Assembly (NCBI GenBank): GCA_044224515.1
Contig: JBGAKH010000014.1
Span: 58,596 to 122,595 of the forward strand
DNA from: JBBATK01 sp044224515
GTDB taxonomy: Bacteria; Bacteroidota; Ignavibacteria; Kapaibacteriales; NICIL-2
DNA: 64,000 nucleotides
Reading direction: 5' to 3'
The notes under the pieces were generated by a model. It had not been told where the DNA came from. It saw only the letters and a program-made list of their open reading frames with translations, and made no database searches. Positions 8,779-18,228 of the stretch are shown in pieces (within the stretch, counting starts at the first letter, position 1; every line of letters begins with the position of its first letter). The position numbers and the translations under genes are program-made.

Positions 8779-9750
8779 ATGACGTTGAGCAACGTCTTAG
8801 ATTCTATCTTTATTAGGCCACCGATTTTTGTTTTCATGATGACCGGATTTCTTTTGCACGCTGTTCTCTTGGTTCTGGGCATTAGCTATGCTTCGTGTCA
8901 GTCACGATCCGGGGAGCGGACAGAAGGAACTGCGCAAAAAAACGATAGCGCCAGGGCCGCAACGGAAGTCGAACATTCGAACAAGCATATGAATATGAAC
9001 AGCGACTACACAGTGCATCTAAGCGATCAGGAATACAGAGTACTGGCTGAAAAGGCGACCGATCGACCGGGCAACGGTGGGTATACCGACCTCTTTGAAG
9101 AGGGCGTGTACCACTGTCGCGCTTGCGGCACTGCCTTGTATAGCTCTTCAACAAAGTTTCACTCGGGTTGTGGTTGGCCGAGTTTCGACGCAGAACTGCC
9201 CGGTGCTGTTGAACGACATGTCGATCGGAGTGTCGGCATGGTTCGCACTGAAATCGTCTGCGCGACCTGCGGAGGCCATCTTGGACATGTTTTCGAAGGC
9301 GAACATTTTACGTCAACCAACACACGACACTGTGTCAATACTTCTTCGCTCATATTTCATCCGAAGATCACGCAAAGCTTGATCTTAGCCGGGTTGGATG
9401 TAGACCAGGCTCAGTTTGAATTTCAGGTTCTCCCGGGTGTCTTGCAGACCGAGATAGGACTTGCGTCCCTCAAAAATGAGAGCGCAAAGCAGTCGGCGAT
9501 CAAAGTCGTATTGGATCCGCGTTTGCTTAATGCAGAAGCTTTTGCTTCAAAGTTGTCGGATCTCAAACAGAACGGTCGTCTGAACGTTTCAACTCTTCAA
9601 AGCTATGCTACAGAGGCAGTTGCAGAGTTTCTACGTGGGCTGAGCGCTCGCTCTGTGTCCTGCACTACGAACGCGGAGGCTGACTTTCAGCCCTCGTCTA
9701 TGCAAGAGCAGCACAAGAAGCTACGAGCATCCAGACCGGCTTCCCGTTAA
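8779..9750 (+). CDS. msrB: Peptide-methionine (R)-S-oxide reductase MsrB, exported, with extra C-terminal domain
   Basis: It repairs methionine R-sulfoxide in proteins. The MsrB domain (about residues 75-195 of 323) is complete: zinc-binding CRAC (Cys113, Cys116) and CATC (Cys161, Cys164), CGWPSF, HLGHVF, and the catalytic Cys185 in RHCVNTSSL. The N-terminus has a hydrophobic segment ending YASC, so it is secreted or a lipoprotein with an imperfect lipobox. After the MsrB fold come about 125 unusual residues. One part, LPGVLQTEIGL and then AIKVVLDP, resembles the middle of MsrA but lacks the GCFWG catalytic motif; a heavy-metal-associated-like fold is an alternative reading. The frame is open upstream to a TTG at 8707; an ATG at 8836 is another possible start. 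Confidence 0.88.
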   Translation: MTLSNVLDSIFIRPPIFVFMMTGFLLHAVLLVLGISYASCQSRSGERTEGTAQKNDSARAATEVEHSNKHMNMNSDYTVHLSDQEYRVLAEKATDRPGNGGYTDLFEEGVYHCRACGTALYSSSTKFHSGCGWPSFDAELPGAVERHVDRSVGMVRTEIVCATCGGHLGHVFEGEHFTSTNTRHCVNTSSLIFHPKITQSLILAGLDVDQAQFEFQVLPGVLQTEIGLASLKNESAKQSAIKVVLDPRLLNAEAFASKLSDLKQNGRLNVSTLQSYATEAVAEFLRGLSARSVSCTTNAEADFQPSSMQEQHKKLRASRPASR

Positions 9751-9928
9751 AGTGCTCTGCCGCGACTCTCAGCTCTGAAACTTTTGAGTTTGATCATGGG
9801 TCAGATTCCCGGCGCTCATACGTGTTAACTGAAAATTTCGTTGATTGAGGCAGTGCCGATTCGGGCGCGTAAAGGGGCGGAGACGTTCCAAACCCGACAA
9901 TGCGATGTACTAAACCAATTGATCTGTT

Positions 9929-10957
9929 ATGTCACTACGAACAAACTTTCTTCCCCTCATCCTCTTCGTCTTGGCTCTACAAGCTTTAGATGCCCAAAAC
10001 CTCTACACGATCTCCCGGAAGATTCCGATGGGAGGAAATGAATTTTGGGATCATTTGGCAGTCGATGAACAAAACGACCGTTTGCTTGTGACGCATGGCA
10101 CGATGCTGCAATCTCTCGATCTTGACAAGGGTCGCGTGGTGGACTCCATCAGTGGCTTGAATGGAGCTCATTCGATAGCATTAGCCCCCGATCTTAATAA
10201 GGGCTTCGTAACCAATGGTCGTTCGAATACAGTCACCGTGTTCGATCTCAGTACCTACGCTGTGCTTGCAACTATTCAGCTTAGCGGTAATGACCCCGAT
10301 GCCCTTGTTTACGACAAAGCAACGCAGTTTGTCTTTGTCATGAATGCAAAGAGCGCATCAGCCTCCATTATCCGTGCTGCTTCAAATGAGATCGCCAAAG
10401 ACATACCGCTACCAGGTAAGCCCTCGCATGCGGTCAACGACGGAAAGGGATCCATTTATGTCAGTATTGAAGATAAAAGTGAGATCGCCGTTATCAGTAC
10501 CAAATCGCTCAAAGTAGAGCGAACATTCGCTGTTGCCCCCGGAGAAAATCCCGGCGGGTTGGCAATCGACGTGTTTAACAATAGGCTCTACGTTGGCTGT
10601 GCCAACAGACTCTTTCTTGCCGTGGATTCACGAAGCGGGAAGATCGTAGCAAAAGTCACTATCGCAGAATTTGTCGACGATCTTGCCTTCGATCCTGTGG
10701 CCTCAAAGGTTTTTTGCGCCTCCCACTATGGAACCATGAGTATCGTGGATGTTATCGACGAAAACAGCTACAAGCTTTTTCAAACGATGGCAACTACCCG
10801 GGAAGCTCATGCCTGCGTTTACCACCCCAAACGTCACACAGTCTACACCTCCGCAGCCGAGCACGTGTATCCGGCAGTGACAGGGGAGCAAGTGCATCCC
10901 AAACCCGTTCCCAAGCCTAACAGTTTCTCTGTTTACGAAGTAATCCAAAAGAAGTAA
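9929..10957 (+). CDS. YncE/YVTN-family beta-propeller protein, secreted
   Basis: The 342-aa protein opens with a signal peptide (hydrophobic LPLILFVLALQ, cleavage near ALDAQ). The remainder is made of about seven beta-propeller blades of the YVTN type, with recurrent units such as NGRSNTVTVFDLSTYAVLATI, FVMNAKSASASIIRAASNE, YVSIEDKSEIAVISTKSLKV and VFCASHYGTMSIVDV. Members usually sit in the periplasm and act as binding or scaffold proteins; a ligand cannot be predicted. It is a single-gene unit. The hairpin at 10971 follows the stop by 13 nt. Confidence 0.8.
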   Translation: MSLRTNFLPLILFVLALQALDAQNLYTISRKIPMGGNEFWDHLAVDEQNDRLLVTHGTMLQSLDLDKGRVVDSISGLNGAHSIALAPDLNKGFVTNGRSNTVTVFDLSTYAVLATIQLSGNDPDALVYDKATQFVFVMNAKSASASIIRAASNEIAKDIPLPGKPSHAVNDGKGSIYVSIEDKSEIAVISTKSLKVERTFAVAPGENPGGLAIDVFNNRLYVGCANRLFLAVDSRSGKIVAKVTIAEFVDDLAFDPVASKVFCASHYGTMSIVDVIDENSYKLFQTMATTREAHACVYHPKRHTVYTSAAEHVYPAVTGEQVHPKPVPKPNSFSVYEVIQKK

Positions 10958-10970
10958 ATCCCGAATGCCG

Positions 10971-10997
10971 GCCGGCGCGCAGCGCTGGCTAAAAAAG
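10971..10997 (-). repeat. Hairpin plus A/T-tract element
   Basis: GCCGGCGC pairs with GCGCTGGC (one G-T pair) around a GCA loop and is followed by TAAAAAAG. On the minus strand this reads as a T-tract followed by a hairpin, the layout shared by the other elements of this kind. It begins 13 nt after the beta-propeller stop. Confidence 0.5.
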
Positions 10998-11238
10998 AAG
11001 AAGCTAAAAAAGCGCTGTGTTCCTAGGCTCCTTCTCTGCGCTGAGGAGGTAGTACTTCACCCCGGCGGGTGTTTGACGGGCCTTGCAACAATATTTCCAA
11101 GAGGCGCTCGTTCATCAAAATCACATGTTTTTCGTGCCTACAAGTCCTTAATTGACTAAATTTGAGTTCGACATCCTATGTCGCCGTACATACGCTGTTT
11201 GAACTTTCTCATCGAGGTTGTATCGTCACAACTGCTAC

Positions 11239-11261
11239 TTTTTCGTGAGCACGATGCTCAC
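11239..11261 (+). repeat. T-tract plus hairpin element
   Basis: Five T residues precede GTGAGCA-CGA-TGCTCAC, a perfect seven-bp stem with a three-base loop. It lies 103 nt before the sov start codon, so a role in sov leader RNA is possible. Confidence 0.5.
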
Positions 11262-11364
11262 ACTTAAGTCATTGAAGTGAATCGTGGAACGCCACTCGCC
11301 GCGAATGCGTGAACGCGCTCGTGTGCGAGGTGGAGCAGGACGTGTTCCCGTAGCATGAAAACGT

Positions 11365-14300
11365 ATGACCTCAGTCCGATCCGTCATAGGCCGTCTTTTG
11401 GTATGTTGTGCGCTGAGCGCACAACTGTTTGCCTACGTGCCCGCTCCTGCGGGCGATAGTTCACGAGCCTCCCTTAGCACCCCAACACCTTCTGTTGTTT
11501 ACGATTATTCCGGAGCCAAGTTTGGAAAGAACGTTCCCTTACCAAAAGGCTTGCAGATTTTGCGTTCGCTGGATTCATCAGGAACGCGCATCGACATCGT
11601 GCAGAGAATCGACAATGTGGAAGTTGGTGTACCCACGAGCATTTCGCTCGACGACTATTTGGCTCAGCGCCGCAAACAAATCAACCAGCGCTTGTGGGAT
11701 TCGCTCGTAACGGTTTATGATCTGAAGAAGTCAATGAGCGGGGATCAGCTCTCGAAGCTTTTGTCTCAAGCAACCAACATTGCGATCCCTATCCCGCCCA
11801 ATCCACTTACCGGCTTATTCGGCAAGCCTGAGATTTCCATCAACGTCAATGGCGAAGTGACCATGCGCGGTGGCTGGCGTTGGGAGAATCAGAACTTAGG
11901 AACCTCGAGTGTGTTTGGACAAAGTCAGAGCTCACCGATCTTCACGCAGGATATTCAGATTAACGTTAGTGCAAAAATTGGCGACAAGCTCAAATTGGGA
12001 ACGGATTGGAGTACACGTCGTCAATTCGAGTTCGACAACAAATTCAAGATCGGATACGACGGTTATGACGATGACATTATCAAGAAAGTAGAAGTCGGAA
12101 ACGTACAGTTGCAGTCACCGTCATCGTTTATCAATGGTTCGCAAGCATTGTTCGGAATTCGAGCGGACTTTCAGTTTGGTCCACTGTTCTTGAAAACCAT
12201 CGCTTCGCAAAAACGTGGTGAGCGCAAGTTTGTCAATGTCAACGGCGGAACGTCTCGAACCTTCTTTGCCCTGCACGCTTACGATTACGCACAAAATCAC
12301 TTCTTCCTGGATACAGCATACAAGCCACTCTACAAAGAATACTGGAAGGGTGCCATACCGGTAACTCCGAATGCCGGAGGCTTGCTGGTGAAAGACGTAG
12401 AAGTCTATGAGAGTACCGCTGATACAAAGGAGCAAGCTTTGAGCGGTGTGAGTGTTGTAGCCTATGACACGCTCAGCCCGGTGCGCTATCGTTCAGGTCA
12501 GCGCTATCCTGCCTCGATGAAGAATCCGACCATTATTGAGTCCGGTCATGTGATGAAAGGACGCTTTGTTAAGCTGGAGCGCGGACGGTATGAATATGAT
12601 ATGACCTTGGGTACTGTAACCATTACGAACATGCGACGTGATCGGTCCTACGCCGTTGCCTACGTCACACAAGGTCCACTGGCCGATACAAGCGACGATC
12701 TCTACCACGGAACCACATCGTTGAGTACCGCAGCCGGCGATACGGCAATTCTCAAGTTGATTTACGTACCAAATCTGCAACCCGGATTCAAGAATCTATG
12801 GGCGCGTCAGATGCGGAATATCTACTTCATTAACGCAACCAACGTCAACACCACCGACGCCAAAATCAACGTCTTCTATCTGCGTACGAACAATGACTCC
12901 ACCGATGTGATGGAGGGTAGTACCGAAAAGATTGTGACAGCTCTACGCGTCGATCAAGTGAACAACGGTACGGGCTCCGTACCCGGCGATGGGGTATTCG
13001 ACTTTTCAACCGGCGTGCAGCCTCAAGCAACAAGCACTAACACAGGAATCAACACTCCCTCAAGTTCTCAAGCCAGCTCATCCTACAGTGGGAGTCCCTT
13101 TTTCAATGCGCAAAAGGGAGAGATCGTTTTTCCGTCACTGGAGCCCTTCCGCGAAGCGCTTGACAGTGCCTTTGCACGCTACGGACAAATCAACAACGCC
13201 AAGCAGTACTACTATGCGTCGGTCTACGACAATCAAGTTGAATTGGCGAAGCAACAGACAGCATATGACCGTTGGCTCATTGTGGGAAATGTGCAAGGAC
13301 AAAACGGCGGACGCATCACATTGGGTTTCAACGTAGCACCCGGTTCTGTTGTCGTACGCTTGGATGGCCGCCAGCTGCGCGAGAACGACGACTATACGGT
13401 TGAGTATGTAAGTGGTGTGTTGACGTTACGTAGCGCGCAAGCTCAGGCTGCCGGAGCGAACTTGACCGTAGAATATGAGTCGAACGACATCATGAACGTT
13501 ACGACAAAGACCTTGGCAGGTGTTCGCGCTGACATGAGTTTGTTCCGCAACAGAAATCTCAACATCACAGCCGGTAGTACCTACATGTATTACAATCAAG
13601 CCGCGATTATCGACCGCGTGCGCGTTGGAGAGGAACCGGTTGCGAATCAGATGCTGGGCTTTGATTTGGCATTACAGTGGAAAGCCGACTGGCTAACCCG
13701 AATGCTGAATGCATTGCCGTTCTATGATACAAAAGAACAGTCACTTGTAAACCTTAAAGCGGAATGGGCCATGCAAATGCCCAACCCGAACAAACGCACA
13801 TCAGAGGTTCCGGACGATCACGGTGCGTCGGTGGCGTACATCGATGATTTTGAATCGGCGCAGAGAAACATACCCTTGGGTTTGTCGGCGGTACAGTGGA
13901 CACATTGTTCGCCTCCCGCAGACAGCACTATAGATCTTAGTCCGGAATCTCGAGCGTTGTTCCGAGCCCGCACACAGTGGTGGCAGTATTTTATCGGACG
14001 CATTGATGTGACCGATCCATATCCACGTCGCTCCGTTCAGGCAGGTCACAGCAAGTTGTCGGCGATCTACATTGACTTCAATCCGGATGTCCGTGGTATC
14101 TACAACAAGAACACGAATTTCATCGACGCGCAAAATCCACGATGGGATAGCGTGCAGGCAGATCCTTGGCAACTAAAACCCGCAAATCGAAGCAAGATTT
14201 GGGGCGGATTCCAACGACTGCTCTCATCGTTCAACTCGAACTTCGACTTGGAGAATATCGACTACGTCGAAATCATGATGAAGATCGATGAACAAGAACG

Positions 14301-17300
14301 TGGAAATACCAAGATGTACATCGACCTCGGACAAGTCAGTGAGGATGTTATCCCAAATCAAACGCTGAACACCGAGGACGGTTTTACTTCGGGTGCACCG
14401 ATTCCGAACAATCGGATTGACCCGGGCGAAGACTTGGGTATTGACCAGTGGGACAACACCGCCGAGCAAAAGAATATGCCCTATCCTTTGAGCTTGGAAA
14501 GTGATCCGTCGCGTGATGATTATAACTTCGACTTTAGCAAGGACGACAACAGTCGCGACGCCACGGACTTCATCAAGTATAATAACTATGAAGGTAATGC
14601 CGCTCAATCTGAGGCAGGACAGTTTCCGGATACTGAAGTGCTGAACAAGCAAAACGGACAGAACATCTCGCTTGACGATAGTTATTTCTCGTACGAAGTC
14701 AATCTCGATCCCGGTCAAGACAATCCGCAAGTGGTGGGTGAGGGACGAAATGGTTGGAGATTGTACCGTATTCCGCTGCGCGGCGATAAGCGCGTAATCG
14801 GAAATCCGCTCTTCTCAAACATTCAGTATCTGCGCGTGTGGTTTAAGGGTGGAAAGTTCAAAGCGGAGATCGTTGATTGGCGTTTTGCCGGATCACAGTG
14901 GCAACGGATTAACTATGCCAGCGTTGCCAACAGTGCGAATGCGGTTGACAACACCTTGCGTGTCAGTTTTGCAAATGTTGAAGAGAACGACGGTCCGCCG
15001 GATTACTACACTATGCCTCCCGGTGTTCAAGCGCCTTTGCAGTTGGCGAACCCGGACCCACAAAACGCGAGCCGTTTGAATGAGCAGTCGCTCTCGATCG
15101 GTGTCGACAATCTGTTGTGTGGCGACGAGCGCGCAGCAACACGTTACTTTCGTTCATTTGATTTCTTCAACTATCGACGCTTGAAGTTCTTTGTGAAGGG
15201 TATCGGGGGACAAGACTACATCCCACCGGATTCTTCCTCATTGACTGCTGCCGATACGAATCTTCCGCAGTTCTTCATTCGCTTTGGTACCGACTCTGCA
15301 AACTATTACGAGTATCGTGCACCGTTGGTTCGCCAGTGGCGTGGAGTTGATATCGACTTGCGTCAACTAACGGCTATCAAACAGCAGCGCGACAGTATCA
15401 ATCAGTTCTTACGCATGGTGTTTCCGGTATTGGGTGAGGCCAATGCCCGCTATGCCATCCAAGGAAATCCAACGCTTACGCGCACGCAGTACTTCGCACT
15501 CGGCTTGTCAAATCCTGCCGGGCGATGTCCGAACTCTCTCAGTACCACCATGTGGGTCGATGAGTTGCGTGTTATCGAAGCGGAGGCTTCGAAAGGATAC
15601 GGAGAAACAGGTACAGCTGACTTCAAGTTTGCAGACCTCGGAACGCTTAATGCCAGTTACATCCACACCGACCCCTTCTTCCATCGCTTAGAGGAACGAT
15701 TTGGAACGCGTGAAGACACAAAGAGCTTCAGTGTTACGGCAGACGCGGGCTTGGAGAAGTTTCTTCCCAAGAGCATGAAGGAGGCGCGCATCCCTGTGCA
15801 CTTCTCGCGTATTACCAAAGCAATTGATCCACTTTACTTGCCACAGAATGACGTGAATGTCGATTCCGCCGCTGCTGTTGTGTACAGACAGCAAGTTGAC
15901 AGCGGACGCACACAACAGGAAGCTCAGGCAGCATCGGATTACATTCGCCAGCGCTCACGTACACGCAGAGAGCAAACAAACTTCAGCATCATGGGCTTTA
16001 AGTTTGGACTGCCAAGTACTGCGTGGTACATACGAGAAACGCTCAACCGCTTGGTTCTTGGATTTAGTTATACGCAAGAAGCCGAACAATCGCCGGTGGT
16101 ACAAGAGCGCTTCCGCTGGCAGTGGGATCTCACGGCGAACTATGCTGTCACACTTCCTCCGCTTCTGACGGTCAAAACCGGTAGCTGGATGGAAGGCTTG
16201 CCATTGCTTTCGGCATACAAAGATTGGAAACTGAACTTCTTGCCGCAGACACTCACACTCAGCTCTCGATTGTCACGTTCGCGTATCACGGAGCAATCCT
16301 GGTTCATCGACTATCCGAATGCACCGCAGCGACTCTTTAACGCCACGAATTCCATGGTGCTTGGATGGAAGCTTAGCGAAGGTGGCTTGTTGTCTCCTGC
16401 TATTGACTATTCCGTGAATGCCGGATCAACACTGGTTCCTCTTGAACTTGATAGTTTGGGACATCAATTGACCGGTTCCGAAGTGGCTAAAAAGATGGTC
16501 TTTTCGAACAGTCGTCTCGTGGACTTCGGTACGCCGAATAATTTAAGTCAGAGCTTTGTGATGAACGTTCGTCCTCGCTTGCCTGAAATAGCAAACATTA
16601 ATCGCTACTTCGACGCCAGTGGAACGTTCAGCACCACGTACATTTGGCTGGACCCACTTCAGAATGATCCTAGCATTCGCGATGTATCAAAGCGCGCATC
16701 GACATCGAATTCCATACGCATGAATACCTCGCTAAGGTTGCGTGCGCTCACGAATTCATGGTTTGGTATCGTCCCTCCGGCGCCAAACGCCAAACCCGAT
16801 ACTACCAAGAGTTCTTCCATCTTCTCAGATGCTGTTGATTTGATTCGCTCCATTTTCTTTGACTATGAGAGTTTGAATATGAATTTCAACCAGGGCAACA
16901 ACGCTATTACTCCCGGCGTGTATGGTGGAAATGGATTTTCAAACTTGTGGGGTCGCGGATTTACAGGTCGCAGTAGTCAAGAGTTCTTAGGACCTTCCGC
17001 AGCCTATCAGTTGGGTCTCGTTCGCTATCCACACGGAGGCTTCCATATTACGAGCAGTAACAAGTTTCCCTTCTTCGGTTTTGAAGAGGAGATGGGTATA
17101 CGACCACCCAATGCGCAATTGCTCGACAATTTCATGCAGACAAACGCACTTGACATGCGTACATCACGTCCGCTCTGGAAAGGGGCAACGCTCGATTTGA
17201 ATTGGAAGACAGAATTCGGGCAAAACCGTAATCAGCTGACTACCACTGATGCAAATGGCAACATGAGCTTCAGTAATGTAGTGGTTACCGAGCGATACAA

Positions 17301-18189
17301 CAGAACATTCTTGACCTTCCCGAACTTCTTGTTCTTTAAGGCCTTTAATAACTCTCCCTCGGCCGTTGTTGATCGCTACCGCGCAAATGTGCTGCCCATT
17401 CTCAACGGTAGAAGTCCTGATTCGCTTAGCATTGGTGAAAAGGTCTCGATGCAGAACGCGATGACCGACGCATTTATCGGCGGATTGCAAGCCTTTGAAT
17501 TTTTCCCGGGATTGCTTTCACGTTTCTTACCTCAAGTAAATTGGTCCATTCGTTGGGAGGGTATGGAGAAGCTCTTCTTCTTTAATGGTTTGGCGCAGCG
17601 CGTGACACTTGAGCATACCTATCAAACGATGTACACCGAGAGTGCACGCATAGATGACAATGGTCGAACCGTTGATGCGCAGACTATTCGCATGGATTTC
17701 CGTCCACTTGTCGGAATCTCTATGGCATTCGATGAGAAGAAGTTAAAGGGTACCCTTACGAGTACCTTCCGTTATAACATGAGTACCAACTACTCCCTTG
17801 TGACATCGGCTGCGACCTTGTCGCAAGAAAACATCCATGAATTCAATCTTAATGCGGCTTATGCTATTCATGGTTTTGCATTCCCGGTTCTCGGAATTGA
17901 ATTGAAGAACGATGTCGAGTTCTCGTTCAACTCCAGCTTCCGTCGCACCAATCGATACACATACCAGCTGGCTGATCCGGATCCCGAGAAAGCTGCGAAC
18001 GGATCTGAGTTGGATGGACAAACAACGATCATGCTTGAGCCACGAGCACGTTACACGGTAAGCAATCGCTTAACGGCTACTGCATTTGTTAAGTACACCG
18101 GCAACTTTACAAGCGGTGCTGCCAATCCGGGCTACAGCACAACAGAAGTCGGTGTCGAAGTTCGCTTGGCTATTTCCGGTGGACGGTAG
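11365..18189 (+). CDS. sov: T9SS outer-membrane translocon Sov/SprA
   Basis: At 2274 aa this is by far the largest gene here and close to known SprA/Sov proteins (about 2400-2500 aa). A signal peptide precedes YVPAPAG. Family hallmarks include VTMRGGWRWENQN and KIGDKLKLGTDWSTRRQFEF near residues 170-220, VEVGNVQLQSPSSFINGSQA shortly after, DDFESAQRNIPLGL at about 825, and TTMWVDELRVIEAE at about 1400. The second half is rich in alternating barrel-like strands. In the Bacteroidota the protein forms a huge single-chain barrel through which proteins with C-terminal sorting domains cross the outer membrane. The start is the ATG at 11365. The downstream gene follows closely. No other T9SS core gene (PorK, L, M, N, T, V) is in the window. 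The sorting-domain proteins listed here are its likely cargo. Confidence 0.93.
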   Translation: MTSVRSVIGRLLVCCALSAQLFAYVPAPAGDSSRASLSTPTPSVVYDYSGAKFGKNVPLPKGLQILRSLDSSGTRIDIVQRIDNVEVGVPTSISLDDYLAQRRKQINQRLWDSLVTVYDLKKSMSGDQLSKLLSQATNIAIPIPPNPLTGLFGKPEISINVNGEVTMRGGWRWENQNLGTSSVFGQSQSSPIFTQDIQINVSAKIGDKLKLGTDWSTRRQFEFDNKFKIGYDGYDDDIIKKVEVGNVQLQSPSSFINGSQALFGIRADFQFGPLFLKTIASQKRGERKFVNVNGGTSRTFFALHAYDYAQNHFFLDTAYKPLYKEYWKGAIPVTPNAGGLLVKDVEVYESTADTKEQALSGVSVVAYDTLSPVRYRSGQRYPASMKNPTIIESGHVMKGRFVKLERGRYEYDMTLGTVTITNMRRDRSYAVAYVTQGPLADTSDDLYHGTTSLSTAAGDTAILKLIYVPNLQPGFKNLWARQMRNIYFINATNVNTTDAKINVFYLRTNNDSTDVMEGSTEKIVTALRVDQVNNGTGSVPGDGVFDFSTGVQPQATSTNTGINTPSSSQASSSYSGSPFFNAQKGEIVFPSLEPFREALDSAFARYGQINNAKQYYYASVYDNQVELAKQQTAYDRWLIVGNVQGQNGGRITLGFNVAPGSVVVRLDGRQLRENDDYTVEYVSGVLTLRSAQAQAAGANLTVEYESNDIMNVTTKTLAGVRADMSLFRNRNLNITAGSTYMYYNQAAIIDRVRVGEEPVANQMLGFDLALQWKADWLTRMLNALPFYDTKEQSLVNLKAEWAMQMPNPNKRTSEVPDDHGASVAYIDDFESAQRNIPLGLSAVQWTHCSPPADSTIDLSPESRALFRARTQWWQYFIGRIDVTDPYPRRSVQAGHSKLSAIYIDFNPDVRGIYNKNTNFIDAQNPRWDSVQADPWQLKPANRSKIWGGFQRLLSSFNSNFDLENIDYVEIMMKIDEQERGNTKMYIDLGQVSEDVIPNQTLNTEDGFTSGAPIPNNRIDPGEDLGIDQWDNTAEQKNMPYPLSLESDPSRDDYNFDFSKDDNSRDATDFIKYNNYEGNAAQSEAGQFPDTEVLNKQNGQNISLDDSYFSYEVNLDPGQDNPQVVGEGRNGWRLYRIPLRGDKRVIGNPLFSNIQYLRVWFKGGKFKAEIVDWRFAGSQWQRINYASVANSANAVDNTLRVSFANVEENDGPPDYYTMPPGVQAPLQLANPDPQNASRLNEQSLSIGVDNLLCGDERAATRYFRSFDFFNYRRLKFFVKGIGGQDYIPPDSSSLTAADTNLPQFFIRFGTDSANYYEYRAPLVRQWRGVDIDLRQLTAIKQQRDSINQFLRMVFPVLGEANARYAIQGNPTLTRTQYFALGLSNPAGRCPNSLSTTMWVDELRVIEAEASKGYGETGTADFKFADLGTLNASYIHTDPFFHRLEERFGTREDTKSFSVTADAGLEKFLPKSMKEARIPVHFSRITKAIDPLYLPQNDVNVDSAAAVVYRQQVDSGRTQQEAQAASDYIRQRSRTRREQTNFSIMGFKFGLPSTAWYIRETLNRLVLGFSYTQEAEQSPVVQERFRWQWDLTANYAVTLPPLLTVKTGSWMEGLPLLSAYKDWKLNFLPQTLTLSSRLSRSRITEQSWFIDYPNAPQRLFNATNSMVLGWKLSEGGLLSPAIDYSVNAGSTLVPLELDSLGHQLTGSEVAKKMVFSNSRLVDFGTPNNLSQSFVMNVRPRLPEIANINRYFDASGTFSTTYIWLDPLQNDPSIRDVSKRASTSNSIRMNTSLRLRALTNSWFGIVPPAPNAKPDTTKSSSIFSDAVDLIRSIFFDYESLNMNFNQGNNAITPGVYGGNGFSNLWGRGFTGRSSQEFLGPSAAYQLGLVRYPHGGFHITSSNKFPFFGFEEEMGIRPPNAQLLDNFMQTNALDMRTSRPLWKGATLDLNWKTEFGQNRNQLTTTDANGNMSFSNVVVTERYNRTFLTFPNFLFFKAFNNSPSAVVDRYRANVLPILNGRSPDSLSIGEKVSMQNAMTDAFIGGLQAFEFFPGLLSRFLPQVNWSIRWEGMEKLFFFNGLAQRVTLEHTYQTMYTESARIDDNGRTVDAQTIRMDFRPLVGISMAFDEKKLKGTLTSTFRYNMSTNYSLVTSAATLSQENIHEFNLNAAYAIHGFAFPVLGIELKNDVEFSFNSSFRRTNRYTYQLADPDPEKAANGSELDGQTTIMLEPRARYTVSNRLTATAFVKYTGNFTSGAANPGYSTTEVGVEVRLAISGGR

Positions 18190-18228
18190 TGAAACTCGTT
18201 GACCGTAAAGGACACCATATTCAAGGTT

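Larger units (their letters stand above)
10958..11364. other. Intergenic region upstream of sov, two hairpin elements
   Basis: No gene is visible in these 407 bases. They contain two short hairpins with three-base loops, each next to a run of A or T (10971-10997 and 11239-11261). The region must hold the promoter of sov, but no full-consensus site was recognised. A purine-rich patch with two AAAAAAG runs lies at about 10990-11010. Confidence 0.5.

Noticed and set aside
14224..14730. 168-codon open frame on the minus strand inside sov
   Set aside because: It lies wholly inside the coding region of Sov on the other strand and shows no family features.
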